DNA of 64,000 bases, taken from NCBI GenBank assembly GCA_025331435.1, contig JAIWNI010000011.1, positions 372,001-436,000 of the forward strand, in the 5' to 3' direction. Below are positions 33,589-46,603 of this stretch, piece after piece (positions within the stretch are counted from its first letter, which is position 1; every line of letters begins with the position of its first letter). The stretch is from Choanephora cucurbitarum. Taxonomy: Eukaryota; Mucoromycota; Mucoromycetes; Mucorales; Choanephoraceae. The notes below the pieces were generated by a model. It searched no databases. It had not been told where the DNA came from and saw only the letters and a program-made list of their open reading frames with translations. Position numbers and translations under genes: made by a program.

Positions 33589-34856
33589 TTAGTAAATTTG
33601 AATACGCAAGCTGGATGTTGATGCTGTTCTGTCGGGATAAAGGTTGGCATTGTTCAATAGATTGTTGTAGGCAGGTGGAACTGAATCGCTATTGTAGGGA
33701 GGCAAGAACTCTTCTTCATCTGGTGCTCTTGGTTCAGGCCGTATAAACTGAGGCTTGGAATGCATCGAAGAGCGGTTCTCGACAATGGCAGAATAAGGTT
33801 CTAATAGACGGGGCGCTCTTGTGCCAGCAGGAAGTGTGCCAAACATGACAGGCAGATCAAACAATTTCTTTTTTATATGAATAGGACCATGACGTACTTT
33901 GGCCACAACCACTAGCTTATACTCAATAGTCAAGTGAGGCGAATAGACAAGTGTGGCCGGTAATTCGTCTTGATTGGATGGTAAATTGAGTTTCATGTTG
34001 ACAGTACTAGGACAAGTAGAGGGCAGTTTGGGATGATCATAATGAGCAACGATGGTTGCTTCACTTCTGGAAAAGGACTTGTAATTAATGCTGTAATAAC
34101 GTTTGAGATAGACTCGCAATTGAGACATATTTAGACTTTGCTCATCTTCAAGTGAACTAAACTGAATGGTCACTGAGATAGCTTGGTTGGCGTCATTGAC
34201 ATTATAGGCTAACCGAGGCACTGATACTTGAGCATTCACATGGTTTGTTAATTTGGATGTTTCAGTAAATGCATGCAGGTTCTTTATTGGAATAGTCTCG
34301 ATCGTCGGTTGAAACTGGACAGGGAAGGGTTTTGAGAGAATAGGTGTAGTCTCGTTGGCTTTATCGACAGATACGATCATATTGAATGCAGTGGCAATTA
34401 GATGATGGTGAAATGTAGGAGGAAAATTGATCATCGGCATCTGACATACAAACGGGAATGTGTATTCTCCTGCCTCTAAAATAGGCCATGCACTCGGAGG
34501 AACGTCCACGCCTGCAGGTAGACCCCATAAAATAGTTCGTACAGCAAAGAGTCTATCATCTGTCAATTTAGACTTCTCCCATCCCATCGCATCATAATTA
34601 ACTCGTTCTATAGAAAAAAAAACAAGTTATGAGTATGATGAAACAAACACAAACATTCTGTTTGTTTACCGGATGCTTTAAAGACAAGTTTAATGTGATG
34701 CACCTGTATGGGTACGCCTACTTTGACTTGGACAATGCCTTCAAATACAGAGCCAGGATGGCATACTACTTGACCATGTTCGTTTTGATATTGAGGATAA
34801 AAGAGAATATTGAAGTCGAGATGGTTGTTTCTCGCACCAATCAAGCTGTTCATCAT
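33589..34856 (-). CDS. Alpha-arrestin domain protein with PPxY motif
   Basis: Two exons (34856-34670, 34607-33589) encode 401 residues. The N-terminal arrestin fold is indicated by HPGSVFEGIVQVKV and IQVHHIKLVFKASG. It continues with LWGLPAGVD and EAGEYTFPFVCQMP, then an arrestin C domain (TIEYKLVVVAKVRHG, FDLPVMFGT). The C-terminal tail has PPAY (a PPxY motif) and LPPYNSD. PPxY sites recruit Rsp5/NEDD4-type ubiquitin ligases, so the protein is probably an adaptor for endocytic turnover of plasma-membrane transporters. Its cargo cannot be predicted. The start is at two consecutive ATG codons (34856 or 34853). The protein is shorter than many fungal arrestin-related adaptors. Confidence 0.88.
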
Positions 34857-37800
34857 TTTCTTGTTATTTCTGGGACTACGTTTATCGTAGCCTTCTTCTT
34901 TAAACAGTATTGACAACAAAAGCGAAGATGAGAATGATGTGTATCAAACAGAAGATAGAATTCAAATGCAATATATGTATAATCGCAAAATAGAAAAGAA
35001 CTCTATGGGAAGAAAGAAAGGAAAAAAGCGAATATACCTAGTCTACATTTGATTGTATTTAAAGCAGTAGAAAAAAGTAGCTGTGTTACAGCTAGTCATA
35101 TGGATTTCTTTATTAAGAAAGAATTGATCGAATATGGCAACTTTCACTTGCAACACACCGAGCCAAATGTAGATGGTTTATCAGCTTTAAGAGAGGAAAA
35201 ATTACTCCGTTGAGTCTCAAATAAAGATCACCTTTCGTCATTTGTCATCAAACTCTAAGTTGCCATTCTTCTTGACTAATCATGCATAAAAAAGAGCAAA
35301 AAGGAGGGAAAGGGAATAGTTGAAAAATGAGGCTGCTCAGGAGCAAGAAAGAGAAAGGAGAGAACATCAAATGACCTTGACACTTTTCCCACCTTGATAA
35401 GGAATTGAAGTGATACAGTTACCATGATTGCCCACCTCAATGACAGCTAGACTGAAACAGCCCATGCACACTGAGCCTACTGTCAATTTGATGATTAGAA
35501 GTGCTTCTGATTGGCCTAGATAAGTCTGATTCATTTTTCTACAAAAAAGTCACACAGCATAAAGATAGATTGATATCCTCACCGAATGCATTAGTGAACC
35601 TGTTTCGCTTTTTTAGTAGCAAAAACAATGATCGCCTACAACAAGGGAGAACATCACATGCTAAACACCGTCTTGTTTGAGCATTTGCTAACTGCATTTG
35701 TTTGTTTGTTGTTTTGAGTTAATCTGACTTTATTTTTGCGCTTCCATTGACAGCCTATTAATCTGGAGAAATAGTTTAAATAGGCTTATAACTGGATTTC
35801 GACTAGTTCACACCCTATTAGTATTGTTATCTAATCTATTTTATTGTACGATATTTCGTACAAGCTGGATATAGCTTCTCATTATTAAAAAAAATATATC
35901 CTTAGTCAAACAAGACTAATCTATTGGAGGTGTTAGAATTTAAGAAATTGGTTTTAAAAGTCTCAGCTATATTTTACCTTCTGTTTCATCCTTCTGGAAA
36001 AAATAGAAAATCATCTCAAGTCATGAAATTCTACCCTCGTCTTCATCTGAATCAAACAAGAGAGTCCATTATGTATATCAGACTTGGTTTCCTTTTTTGA
36101 GATATGTTACCTAAGGCAAACTGTATGTTTATTTCTCAAGGAGATAGGCATTCTTTCTTCTCTAACACTTATCGCCCGAAAAGAGATTTCTTGCACTCAT
36201 TTTTTTTCAAACAACTAGCTTTTATTTGTTTTCTTTTCTTTTTTTGTGGTCATCATTTAAGAATAGCAGGCTCTCATTTTCTCTCCTTTTTTTTGGCTAA
36301 CTAGCGGTCCTACAATTATTTTTGCTTATGCCGTCTGAAGAACAAACAATAGGCACTTTTAAGACCAAAAAGTGTCTTTCAATTCCTAAATCATTTTGGA
36401 ATTTCTTTTATCCGTATTTGATGTCAAAAAGTAATAGAAAGAAAAACTTAGTATAGACAAAGATAAATTCCAGGAGCCTTTTATCTTCAGACCTACCAAA
36501 ATGATGATTAGGCTCAACAGTAACAAATCCACTTTAATAATAACTAAAGTAAATGGCTTCGTTTCTTCGAAAAAATAGACGTGTGTGTCTGTTACTTTTA
36601 GAAATGAGCATTTGCAGTCCAAACCCGTTTGACGAATCTTTCAATAAATGTATAAATCCATAAGAAATCTTATTGACTAGAGCAATAGAGAGGAGAAGGA
36701 AGTATGCAATGTTTGCAATCTCAGTCTTACCGTGTTTCATTCTGGTTGCAAAAGGACATTCAGCTTTAGTACTAAACAACAGTCTTTCGAGTATTAGGGT
36801 TGATTTGGTAGTTATGAACAATAATGAAGGATCTCTGGTGTCAGTATATGGAATGTGCAAGTTTGGCTCGCACAATTTTACAATCTTTCCAACCAATATC
36901 AGTTTGCCTCTTATGAGAAAGAGGCTATGAATGAATGGCTTTTGTAGCAATCCTGAATTAAACCCCAATTCCTTTATGACCAATTACATGCAAGGATGCC
37001 ATAGCTTCTATTGAAGGAGTGCAATTTAAAAATAAAAGACTTGCTCTATTCCATAAAATGATATGAAAAACCAAAAGACACTATACAGCTTGTTGGTATA
37101 AAAGGAAATTTTTGCTCAAAAAGAGAGAATAGGCGATAGCATGTAATAACTTTCCCCAGAATCTATGATAAAAAAAGATTAAGCTGACTTGGTGATTAGA
37201 CAAAAAGAAAACGTAGTCTGTTTGCAGCTCACAATCAACATTTAACTCATTTATTCATTCGATTCTTATAACTAGGCCTAACAAAATACTACATATGAAA
37301 TCCCAAATTAGATTGTTTCTTGCTCCAGCTATGTACTATGCAAAGTCTGCTGGAATAATTATCGCTTCCTTTTGCTCGGTTCTTTACTTTCGTTCTTCCA
37401 AACCAGTGGCTGCAATTGACATTGATGTGACTCACTCCGCATCTTCGGCGTTAGCATTAGGGGATACAGAAGCTACACAGCATATCACGCCATCCCTCTT
37501 TCATGATATCAAGGTGGCAAAAAAGCAAAAGAACCGCATATCACTAATAAGTCAAGTGACTAGATGACAATTGGTTTCTTAATCTTTTCTGTGTATTAGG
37601 CAAAATCTGATTAGCATGGTGCTCTGTTTCTGTGAATCATTTTTTGTGCGCGATGTGTAGTTCACTAGTAAACTCAAAGAGCAATAAACCAACTTTTAAT
37701 CCCCTCAGCTCACTCCCCCTCTAAGTTAACCGTCGATACTGAATACTAAAAGCGGCTTCGTACTTACCAAAGACTTTATTTGATATCTAATAGTCAACCA

Positions 37801-38717
37801 GGAAGATACTTAGATCAAAATAGATTACCAACAAATCTTCTTTCCTCAATTAGCTCTGGTTTACTATCCATACTCAATTGCAACTAGTTTCAGGCCCACA
37901 GAAACTCTGATCGAATTGACAGTATCTGCTTAATACCACAAGTGTAAGCTGTCTTATGAAAGCTACTCAAGTGTAGAAACGCAAAGCGGAAACTTGGAGA
38001 CATTAAGAAATAAAACAGATATTCAATCATACAAAGCCCATTTGTTCTTCAAGAATAACATTGTGCTTTATAGTAGTGTAAAACTATCTTTACCAAAGTG
38101 TTTAAGAACAGATGCTGAAAACATTGAATTGCTTTACTAAAGCAAGTTAAAGTTTGATTGAAAGATCCGCGTAAGGTACATTAAAACCAAAACTAAAGTG
38201 GTAGCCTACAGTCTGTAACACCTTTCACTGATAAAAACAAGCAAATCACATGACTTATATACATCAAAAAGAGAAACTGTTACTGCCATAGTTTGGATAG
38301 TACTGCATAAATCAATTTAGATTTCATTTTCCTGTAGTTCATTGACAAATAAAGAAAAACATAGTTTTAGAAGTGTTACAGCTCAACCCAAGCGAAAAAT
38401 AGCTGTAGTGACATCAAAATGATCGGATTGATTATTTCAATCTGATCTCATTTTTGGCTTGTTTGCAATCATTTTGACACGTTCTGTTTAGCGATTTTTT
38501 TTCTGTATTATTTTAAGCTATTGAATTCAAAGCGATACCCTCCATCATCTATCAAGTACATTGTATGTTTTAAAAGAAACTACTTTGGTACCAGTAACAT
38601 ATCTCAAAATATTATTTTCTTCTCGAAGCACGCATCGTAAACTTAAGATTCTATGTTTATTTCAAATTTGCATTAGGCCAAATCATCTCTAAGCTTTTTT
38701 TTTTGCTTCCTTTCCAC
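34857..38717. other. Long gene-poor region (3.9 kb)
   Basis: Only short open frames occur. One at 37295-37567 (90 codons, ATG start, an N-terminal hydrophobic segment) is the best candidate for a small gene, but it shows no motif and no supporting introns. An imperfect hairpin lies near 38413-38451. No tRNA or transposon ends were recognised. Confidence 0.5.
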
Positions 38718-39545
38718 TTAAACAAGAGATTCTCTTTCCTTAGGTGTCCAATCGAATTCATAGCGAGACTTGGGTGGCTGATAGGTTTGAAGAGCATGAA
38801 GTACTTCCTTGGTCGTATCACAAACAACATAAATATCAGTATTGGTGTCACGAATAAAGTTTTCTATCGTTTTTATCTTCTCCTTTAGTCAACCAACTCA
38901 ACATCAAGTTGTTTTCTCTTCTTTACCTGTAATGCACATCTTGATCCAATCAACAAACAACTTGTAATAATTCTTAGTGTTCAGCAAGACAATAGGCTTA
39001 TTATGAATATTGAGCTGAGACCAAGTGATCATTTCCAACATCTCTTCCATAGTACCAAAACCTCCAGGCAAGACTACAAATGCATCACTTTCCTCTGCCA
39101 TTCGCTTCTTACGTGTATGCATATCTGGCACAACAACTGCTTTAGCAATCTGCTTGCTACCATGTGTGAAAAGGGGCTCAGGCACAACAGCGAGTACATC
39201 ACCTCCATTGTCTAGTGTAGCTTTAGCAACTGCTCCCATTACACCAATAGAACCACCACCTGAGCACAGAAAGAAAGATGAGTCATATGTCCCTTCAAAG
39301 CATTAAATAAGAGAGGCATGTGCTTACCATATACTAATCTGATGTTGTTTTCAGCCAAGATTTTTCCAATTTCTAATGAATTTGTGGTTAATGCGATTAT
39401 GCATAGAGTCTTATATTTTTTTACCTGTAGCTTCTTGTACGTAAATAGGGTCAGCACCATCCTTACTACCACAGAAGACACAAACGCTCTTAATTTTGTT
39501 GGGGCCTTGTGTAATGTTGTTTGACAAATCGTTTGTAGAGGACAT
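38718..39545 (-). CDS. LOG-family phosphoribohydrolase (lysine decarboxylase-like fold)
   Basis: Four exons (39545-39425, 39372-39328, 39259-38927, 38863-38718) encode 214 residues. The family signature PGGFGTMEEMLEMITWSQL is complete (the PGGxGTxxE nucleotide-binding and catalytic motif). It is preceded by KSVCVFCGSKDG and VYGGGSIGVMGAVA. LOG proteins hydrolyse nucleoside 5'-monophosphates. In plants and some fungi they release free cytokinins, and they are often misannotated as lysine decarboxylases. Size and motifs agree with active enzymes. The physiological substrate here is an inference. One exon is only 45 nt, but all junctions keep the frame. Confidence 0.93.
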
Positions 39546-41716
39546 TTTGCTTTAGTTCAAAGAATGGTAAAAGATTTGGGGAAAAAAGATAGAAAAGAGA
39601 GGAGCCTGCAACTTTCTTTATAGAGACAGCGAGCGGACATCTAATTCACCCTAGCATAATCTTAAGAGGGCACATCACAAACACTATGGAAGTGTAAGGC
39701 AGTTGATTGAAATGACTAATTACATCTGCAATAAAGAGTCATATTCATTTTAACATCAACCAATAACAAAACGATCAGCTTCTTTTTTCGGATGCGGAAT
39801 TGATCAGTTTACTGCGGTTGCTATGATGCCTTTGAATATAAAAAAAAGGTGCGGTTAACTTATTGCACTCTTGGTTTATCTTGCATGTTGTAAATAGCAA
39901 ATTTTTATTATGGAAATCGCGTTGATTGCAGCCTGTTATTATTGTTATTTGCTTGGGAACAGCTGCCTACATCTCATTGTGAGACTTTTGGTATAAATTT
40001 TTGTGTTACAGATGTTATGGAAAACACTACAGTCATCCCCCGATTTAGGGAACAAAATATAGGGACCGATTTTGATCTAGGGAACAGTCTTGAGGAAACC
40101 GAAGTTCGGTTAAGACTGAACATTCTCTGCTATTGCTTTGAGTAATACGGAACAACATTATTTTAGAGAATGGTGTTGAAGAAGCCAAAACCGTTCCCTA
40201 AATTGGGGGATGATTGTAAAAGAAAAATCTCTATCGGTCAACAATATTTTAGTTGACATATGCGAAGACCTCCTACTAACTGAGAGTTCAAAAGAAGACA
40301 GCATGAGTCTTTTTAAAACCGGCTTCGGAGGATTTTTGCCTGCATTGCCCCCCCCTTTGTTTAGTGTGACAAAGAAGCCTATACATCACATTATAAACAT
40401 AACAGAAACAGACTTATGTCAGAAAGCCATCAACTCGTTCAGACTTACTGTTTGGTAAATGAGAAGCATCCTTTTATTCGTTGTTGATATCGGCAACTAA
40501 GAGATCTCATAGAGGTATCTCTAAAAGAAGATATTTTCGTTAAAATAGATAATGGTCATTCAGGCCCTAATTCATTTTCGAGCTCATCTACTGAAAGCCT
40601 TCCCTTTATTAGGTCTTATTGTAGACAGATGAAAGCCAGAAACAGGCAGTGAACTTCAATTCATTTTTAAGTACCAAGGCTTATTTGTTTGTGAGAAAAG
40701 CAAAGGACTCAATGCATCACAAGTGAAATAAGGTTCTCAGTATCCACTCAAGTATAATGCGGTTCTTAAGAGAAACTAGAGTTTAAACTGCCTTGTATAA
40801 AATGACGTTCGTTTTCGCTTCAACCTATAGACCAACATTCAGACAAATGCTTATTGAGGAGTCATAATCAACAATCCTTATCATATAAAAGTTTGATCTT
40901 TTGACTATTTTGAGTCTACAAAAACGAATAATGTATGCTCAGTCATAAGATCTTCTGACGCCCCAGTTGTCTTTTATTCTTTTCTTTTGCAACACCATCG
41001 ACCCCGAAACATCTGGTACTTGGCATCGTTTATAAAGCCAAGGAATTTAAAGCATGCAGGCTAAAGCGACTCCCGGTTATAAACGCGTTCAAAGTTCGTC
41101 TAAGGTTCAATTGAATAGCATAGTGTAAGAGAATAGTAGTAGCAGCTTTCAAGGCCAATTGAGTAACTAGAGGCTTTCTAAGCTAAGTCTTCAAGCATCA
41201 AAATGAGAAAAAGGGCTATGATTTGACGAACAGTGATCATTGTATTAATACCAGAATATGAGTATCAAATGATTTTAGGGCAGACAATATCTGGAATTTA
41301 TTTAGAGATCCATCAATTTCTTTGGCAAGTCAGTTGTTACTGTGATTAAAATCGGATAAGAAAAAAAATGATCCCAGGCACCAAATTTCATCATGGACTT
41401 TTGTGTGTGTGCTTTATAGGACGTGTAACTCTATCAATTATGCAAGGCAAGATACGCTCAATAAAAGTGATGGATTTACAAAAAAAAAACTATTGCTACT
41501 TTGGGGCTCCATAGATTATATATAAAGGAAGCTTATCAAGAGCACCTCTACAGAATTAATGTATGATTTTTGGTTTATGTCAATTATGCAATCTGTTTTC
41601 TAGCTGAGCTTGAATACATCAAAAGTCAAAAAAAAATGCTTGTCCGAAGAAAGAAAACGTTTTCAATTTACTTTTTTTTTTCTTATTCTTTCAAGCTTAT
41701 TACTACGCATTTTAAC
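39546..41716. other. Divergent intergenic region containing a MITE
   Basis: About 2.2 kb between the divergent LOG and FEN-like genes. Apart from the MITE at 40030-40216 nothing coding is supported. Both promoters should lie at the two ends. Confidence 0.6.
40030..40216. mobile_element. 187-bp MITE, Tc1/mariner-pogo-like
   Basis: Terminal inverted repeats of about 24 bp: CAGTCATCCCCCGATTTAGG at the left, and its near-complement ending GGGGGATGATTG at the right, with two mismatches. The element is flanked on both sides by the dinucleotide TA (40028-40029 and 40217-40218), the target-site duplication of Tc1/mariner transposases. The interior has repeated TAGGGA(A)C blocks and no transposase, so it is non-autonomous. 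CAGT-starting termini fit the pogo/Tigger side of the superfamily. Confidence 0.9.
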
Positions 41717-43335
41717 ATGGGAGTACACGGACTGACTGGCATATTATCTCGCTATGCTCCAAAATCTGTTCAAAATGTAAGTTGCGCCGCTTTTGCTGCT
41801 CAGACAATAGCCATCGATGCCAGCTGTCATTTAAACAAATTCATTTATGGAGACGAACCACATGCACATCGGCATATTTATGGCTTCTATCAACTAACGC
41901 GCTTCTGCGATATGAACAACATTAAGCCCATTTTTGTGTTTGATGGACTAAGACGATTAGAGGCTAAGAAATTGGAGCATGCAAAACGGGAGCGCAGTCG
42001 ACGCAAAGTAAAGCACTCACTTTTGTTCGAAAGAGAGCAGTCATTGCGTCTTGACAATTGGGCAGAAGTCTCAGACATGTATGATCAGACAGACATATCA
42101 AAAGAGAGTATGCATGCTATTTTGGGTGAACTGAGCGATACGATTGATGAGATTGAGAAAGTGGAAGAGGAGCAAGAAGCGCCTCCGTTGACAGATCAGA
42201 AAGCTATTTCCGATGAAAAACAGTTTGAAATTGAAAGCAAATTAACTCAGATTGCACAAGAATTGCGAGTGGCCGTTGCTATAGCCGAAGATTCAGAAAA
42301 ATATACACGTACAGTTCGAGATTTAGCTAGAAGGGAACGAGAGTTGGTGTCAGACATCATCGTACATCGGTCCGATGGCTTACGGCCAGCACTTGATCAA
42401 CTAAGACGCGATAATCAAACTATGCTTCAATCACTAGGTATTCTTTTTATGCCTGATCCTCAATATAGTTCTTTTTTTAAGCTAATTTTTCTCTCTCTCT
42501 ATAAGAAAAACGATCGTTTCGAGTGACTCAAAGAATAAGAGATGAGTGCAAAGATTTCCTCCAAAAGTTAGGATATGTTTGCTTTACATGTCACGATCAT
42601 GAGGCTGAAGCTATGTGTGCTAACATGGGACGTCTTGGAAGGGCATCTGCCATTGTATCAGAAGGTAAGATAAAACGAAAGAAGATTAATGTAGTCTAAT
42701 ATCATCTAAATGGTTGATTTTTTTTTCTTAAAAATGAAGATCTGGATACGCTTGTATTTGGTGACTCTCCTCTTCTTCGATATTTTTTCTCAAAGAACAA
42801 ACAAATTTTATCTATAGACCCAATTGTAGCTAGAGAAGAATTAAACCTGAGCCGAGATGCGTTTGTTGATTTCTGTATACTTTGCGGTACTGACTTTTCA
42901 GGAACAATACGAGGCATTGGTCCACATAGAGCTCTTAAAGCAATACAAAAGTATGGAAGTATTGAAGCACTCACCATGAACTTGGATCCAAGATATTCTC
43001 CACAAGACACATTCGATTATAAGCAGGCACGAAGAGTAAGTAATTTATATTGCTCTTTTCAAGTAGAGTTTTAATAACCTCTCAAAAAAATACAATAGGT
43101 GTTTAACAACTTACCTCCAATACCCACAGAAGATGAAGCTTACACACCTGAAAATACGAGCAGAGCAGAGAAAAGAGAACTACTGGAATATTATGACATT
43201 GATCCTACTGAAGTAGACAAGAAGATACAGAATGCTGTCCTGAGCCAAAGTATTATCAATCATCAAAATTGGGGCATAAATCCGTTTCTTTCAAACAGTA
43301 ACCATCTTGCCGAGCAAGTCTTAATAAAACTCTAA
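41717..43335 (+). CDS. FEN1/XPG-family structure-specific nuclease with large insertion
   Basis: Four exons (41717-42437, 42524-42664, 42740-43035, 43099-43335) encode 464 residues. It starts MGVHGLTGIL, as XPG-family nucleases do. The metal-binding acids are all present: D34 (IAIDAS), D76 (VFDG), E267 and E269 (HEAEA), D288 and D290 (SEDLDTLVFG), D339 (CGTDF). The helix-hairpin-helix DNA-binding element is RGIGPHRALKAI. The C-terminal half is closest to FEN1. Between D76 and E267 lies a segment of about 190 residues, where FEN1 has about 70. It is rich in Glu and heptad-like, and should form an enlarged helical cap or coiled coil. No PCNA-binding motif is obvious at the C terminus. It is most likely a FEN1 paralogue acting on flap or bubble DNA, not the essential replicative FEN1. 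Confidence 0.9.
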
Positions 43336-46300
43336 CAAGTCAGTTAAATACGTCTCCAATCATAGCCATGGCCTTAGAAGCAAACCCGTGTTACTTGGTT
43401 CATTTTGGTTGATGGTTTAACTTTCAGACAATAAACGATTTACTTGCTTTTCTTTTTTTTTAGTCTTAACCTAGAAGAAGGGTATCAAACTTTATTGATA
43501 TTTGGATATAGAACAGATGTGCTTTGTGCTTTGCAACCTGCATGAGCATGATGAATATACTAAAAGTCTACACAGTCTGTATTAGTGAGAATAGGTTTCT
43601 GTTATCCAATAAAAGAGAGAGAAGATTTCAATCATAGACCCTAAAGCACGACACTAATCGAAAGCATTCAAAAAAAGGCAAGCTGCTATTGTTCCCTTTT
43701 TGTCAATTAACGATTAAGCGACTGTAAACGATTGTATGAGCTTCATAGTACAGCTAATGTTATTGATTGGTGCATATTCTGTTAATAGTTGGTACTTTTT
43801 TTTTCAAGTCTAACTTTCATAGACAATACTAAAAAGCTACAAATGACATATCATGAGTTACAAGTTACGTGCTCGCTTTCTTATCTAGGCAGTTTTGACT
43901 GAGTTTTAGAGATGACTTGCATAAAATTCAAAAGTTCATAAAGAGTAGCATTGCATCTTCCATTTATTCCTTAACTATCCATCAAGTCAGACAAGTACCA
44001 GCCATCACCTGGTTTATCCAAAAGCGGAATGGTCGAGCTAATGCGAGTAAGAAGGAGAGGATCGATTTGAGTAACTCTCTATTTGCTTCACAGAGTACTT
44101 TTTGGTAATTTCGTGCAGCCAATGTCTGTAAGAAACAGTGTACAAACAAGGGGTTTTACGTCTTACAGACATCTTCTTCGATTCAGTATCACAAATAGCC
44201 TAATTCAGTTTCGTCTTGATAGTAAGAATATGAAATAGCAGTGAATGAGGCGCTTATTGTTCTGAGATTTAGATTCAAGGTTTGAATATGCATGTATATT
44301 TGAACCCCAAACATTTTGTTCCCGGAAATAGATTACACAAAAAGAAAAAAAGAATTAAAATCGTACACTCTAAAAATTGGGGGAGAAAATCTTACTTGAT
44401 TTTCATTGATTTTGTAATGATAGTAATGTCTTGACAGTTTGTATTCATTTAGAGCACAAAAAAAGACATGAAGCCTTATTGTGTGAGATATGCGACTTAC
44501 TGTTTTTGAGAAAGGGCTCTTTATTTGACGAAACTAGGAAAAGCGTAAACAGTACCTCCTGAAGCAATGTGGAAGTGCTGAGCAAGTAGACTACAATGGA
44601 ATCCAAACTTTTCCTGTTAAGTCTAAAACGAAAGGCTAGATTGTTGGTTATTTTAAGAGACAGCTGCTTCACAGGGTGTTGGTAGCATGAACAAGAGTAA
44701 ATTTACAACAAAGTTTACAGACAAACTCAGAGAAGGACTAAGAAGAAAGAAAGAAAGGATAATAGCATCTGCTTTCGGCTTGTTGTAAAAGGTATACTGA
44801 TAGTAAAAGGTACGAATGTGTATACATGTATCTCTTACAAAGTTTTCTAGGGCCTAGCCTTATCAAACAATCTCCATGAGTTGTTATGATTGGAATGATA
44901 GCTAAAAGCCTGTTGAAAAAGGAAGCATTGCTTTCAAAAGTAACTAGTGATCGTGTTTAGGTTTATTTTCTTCTCAAAACTACAAAATATCAAACAGTTT
45001 CTTTATCGTAAAAGCCCAGTGCTCGATGGTAGAGTATGAAATCTGGACCTTTTTCTTTGTACACTCTTTTATTTTGAATGAGTCATTGATTCACTTAGTA
45101 CGCAACCTATTTACGGACTTGACATGGAGTAGAGAAGAAGGCACTATCGCCACATGTTGATGTTTTCTTTTTTGATTTACTTTTAGACACATGTATCCCT
45201 CTCTCCTGCATTTAATACGGATATTTGTCACTTGAACAGATACAAAAATAGCTTATCGCGGCACCAATCTTGGCTTTGTACTATATTTTCAAGGAACAAT
45301 CGTCTTTTTTTTTTGGCAGAAAATAACACTTTTGAGTCTGTATTACATATGGGCAAAGTTGCTTTTTTTCATTCTAAACAGAGGAGACAAGCAATATGGT
45401 TCAAAATGGCTAATTAATTTCTTTTAATCATAGAGTGCCTCTTGTTTTGTCTTGGATATCTACTTTCAACCTTACTTTGGCTACATATGTCTTGAAACAA
45501 CGAAAAAGAAAGTAGTACAATGGATATAAAGGTGCGCGCACATACATCCCTCTCCTTTTTTTCAAGATGAAAAGGTATTGTCATGACAAATCGAAGTTTC
45601 AGGCAAGCCGAGAAAGCGGAAAGATCATTACTCATCCGCAAATATACAAATGTATAAGGGACATGCTTTTTTTTGGCTGATATACAATAGTCACCTAAAA
45701 GAACATATCCTTTTTTAGTAAACAAACAAGGAACACAAACCTTTTTTTTTTCTATTCAAACAAAAAAGAAAAGACATTGTGCTACCGAGGAAATACTAAA
45801 AAAAGCATTACTAGAGTTTAGCAGTCTTTTGGTAACAAAAAAAGGGGGGGGGAGAGGGGAAGCAAGGGCGAGCTAATCCTAGATAGGAAAGAGCAAGTGC
45901 ACATTTTGACTATCTAAAAAAAAAAAGCAAAATGATAAAAATAGTAACAAAAAAAAGGTTTGTACTCTATTAAAACAAAGAAAGTGTACACACAGACAAA
46001 ATAAAATGAAAAAGCTGAGTCATGTTGTTTTTTCTTTAAAAGTTAGAATGAAATTGACAGATTGGGAGATTATGACACACTGAATTTTAGCTATCTTTGA
46101 TTATTTCCATGGCTTCAATGTTAAATACAAGCATGTGCTCTATTCCATTTTTCCCTTTTTTGTAACCTCTGTCCTTGAACACCTTTGTCATTTTTTTAAT
46201 TGGTGAATAACGCCTAGCTCTCCATTGCGTCATATTAGCTTTTCAAAAGTTCAACTTTGATAGTTATCAAAGTCTTTTTATTTTATCACTGTTTGATACT

Positions 46301-46603
46301 ATACTACGATCCTATCATCATATTCTTTTTTTTTAATATTTGCTTCTTCTCTCTATCTCTGTCTTCTAATAGCTGGTTCAGAATAAGATGCTTATAAAAA
46401 AAAAACTTTCGTTTCTTATGAGTTTTCTCTTCTCAAGTCAGTATTGATAAAACGAAGAGAAAAATAACGCGAAGTACGCGTTCTCTACTCTCATAAAAAT
46501 TCAACAGTCGCGTTTTTTTGTGACAGGCAAACTTTTTGGTTTGAGCCAAATTCACTTATTTTTTTTTCTTTACTTTCAAAGAAAAGAAAAGCAATATCAT
46601 AAC
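43336..46603. other. Long gene-poor region (3.3 kb)
   Basis: No supported gene. It contains a perfect 12-bp inverted repeat (44122-44133 and 44161-44172), a poly-G run near 45845 and many A- and T-tracts. The last few hundred bases are pyrimidine- and A-rich and probably carry the ISWI promoter. Confidence 0.55.
44122..44172. repeat. Perfect 12-bp inverted repeat (hairpin)
   Basis: ATGTCTGTAAGA and TCTTACAGACAT are exact reverse complements separated by 27 bases. This could be a hairpin or the remnant of a small transposon. No target duplication is obvious. Confidence 0.6.

Noticed and set aside
37295..37567. 90-codon ORF with an N-terminal hydrophobic segment
   Set aside because: It has a start codon and modest length but no recognisable motif, and it lies isolated in a gene desert. 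Mentioned only within the intergenic entry.
39942..40458. Open frames overlapping the MITE
   Set aside because: They arise from the transposon's terminal repeats and have no protein similarity.
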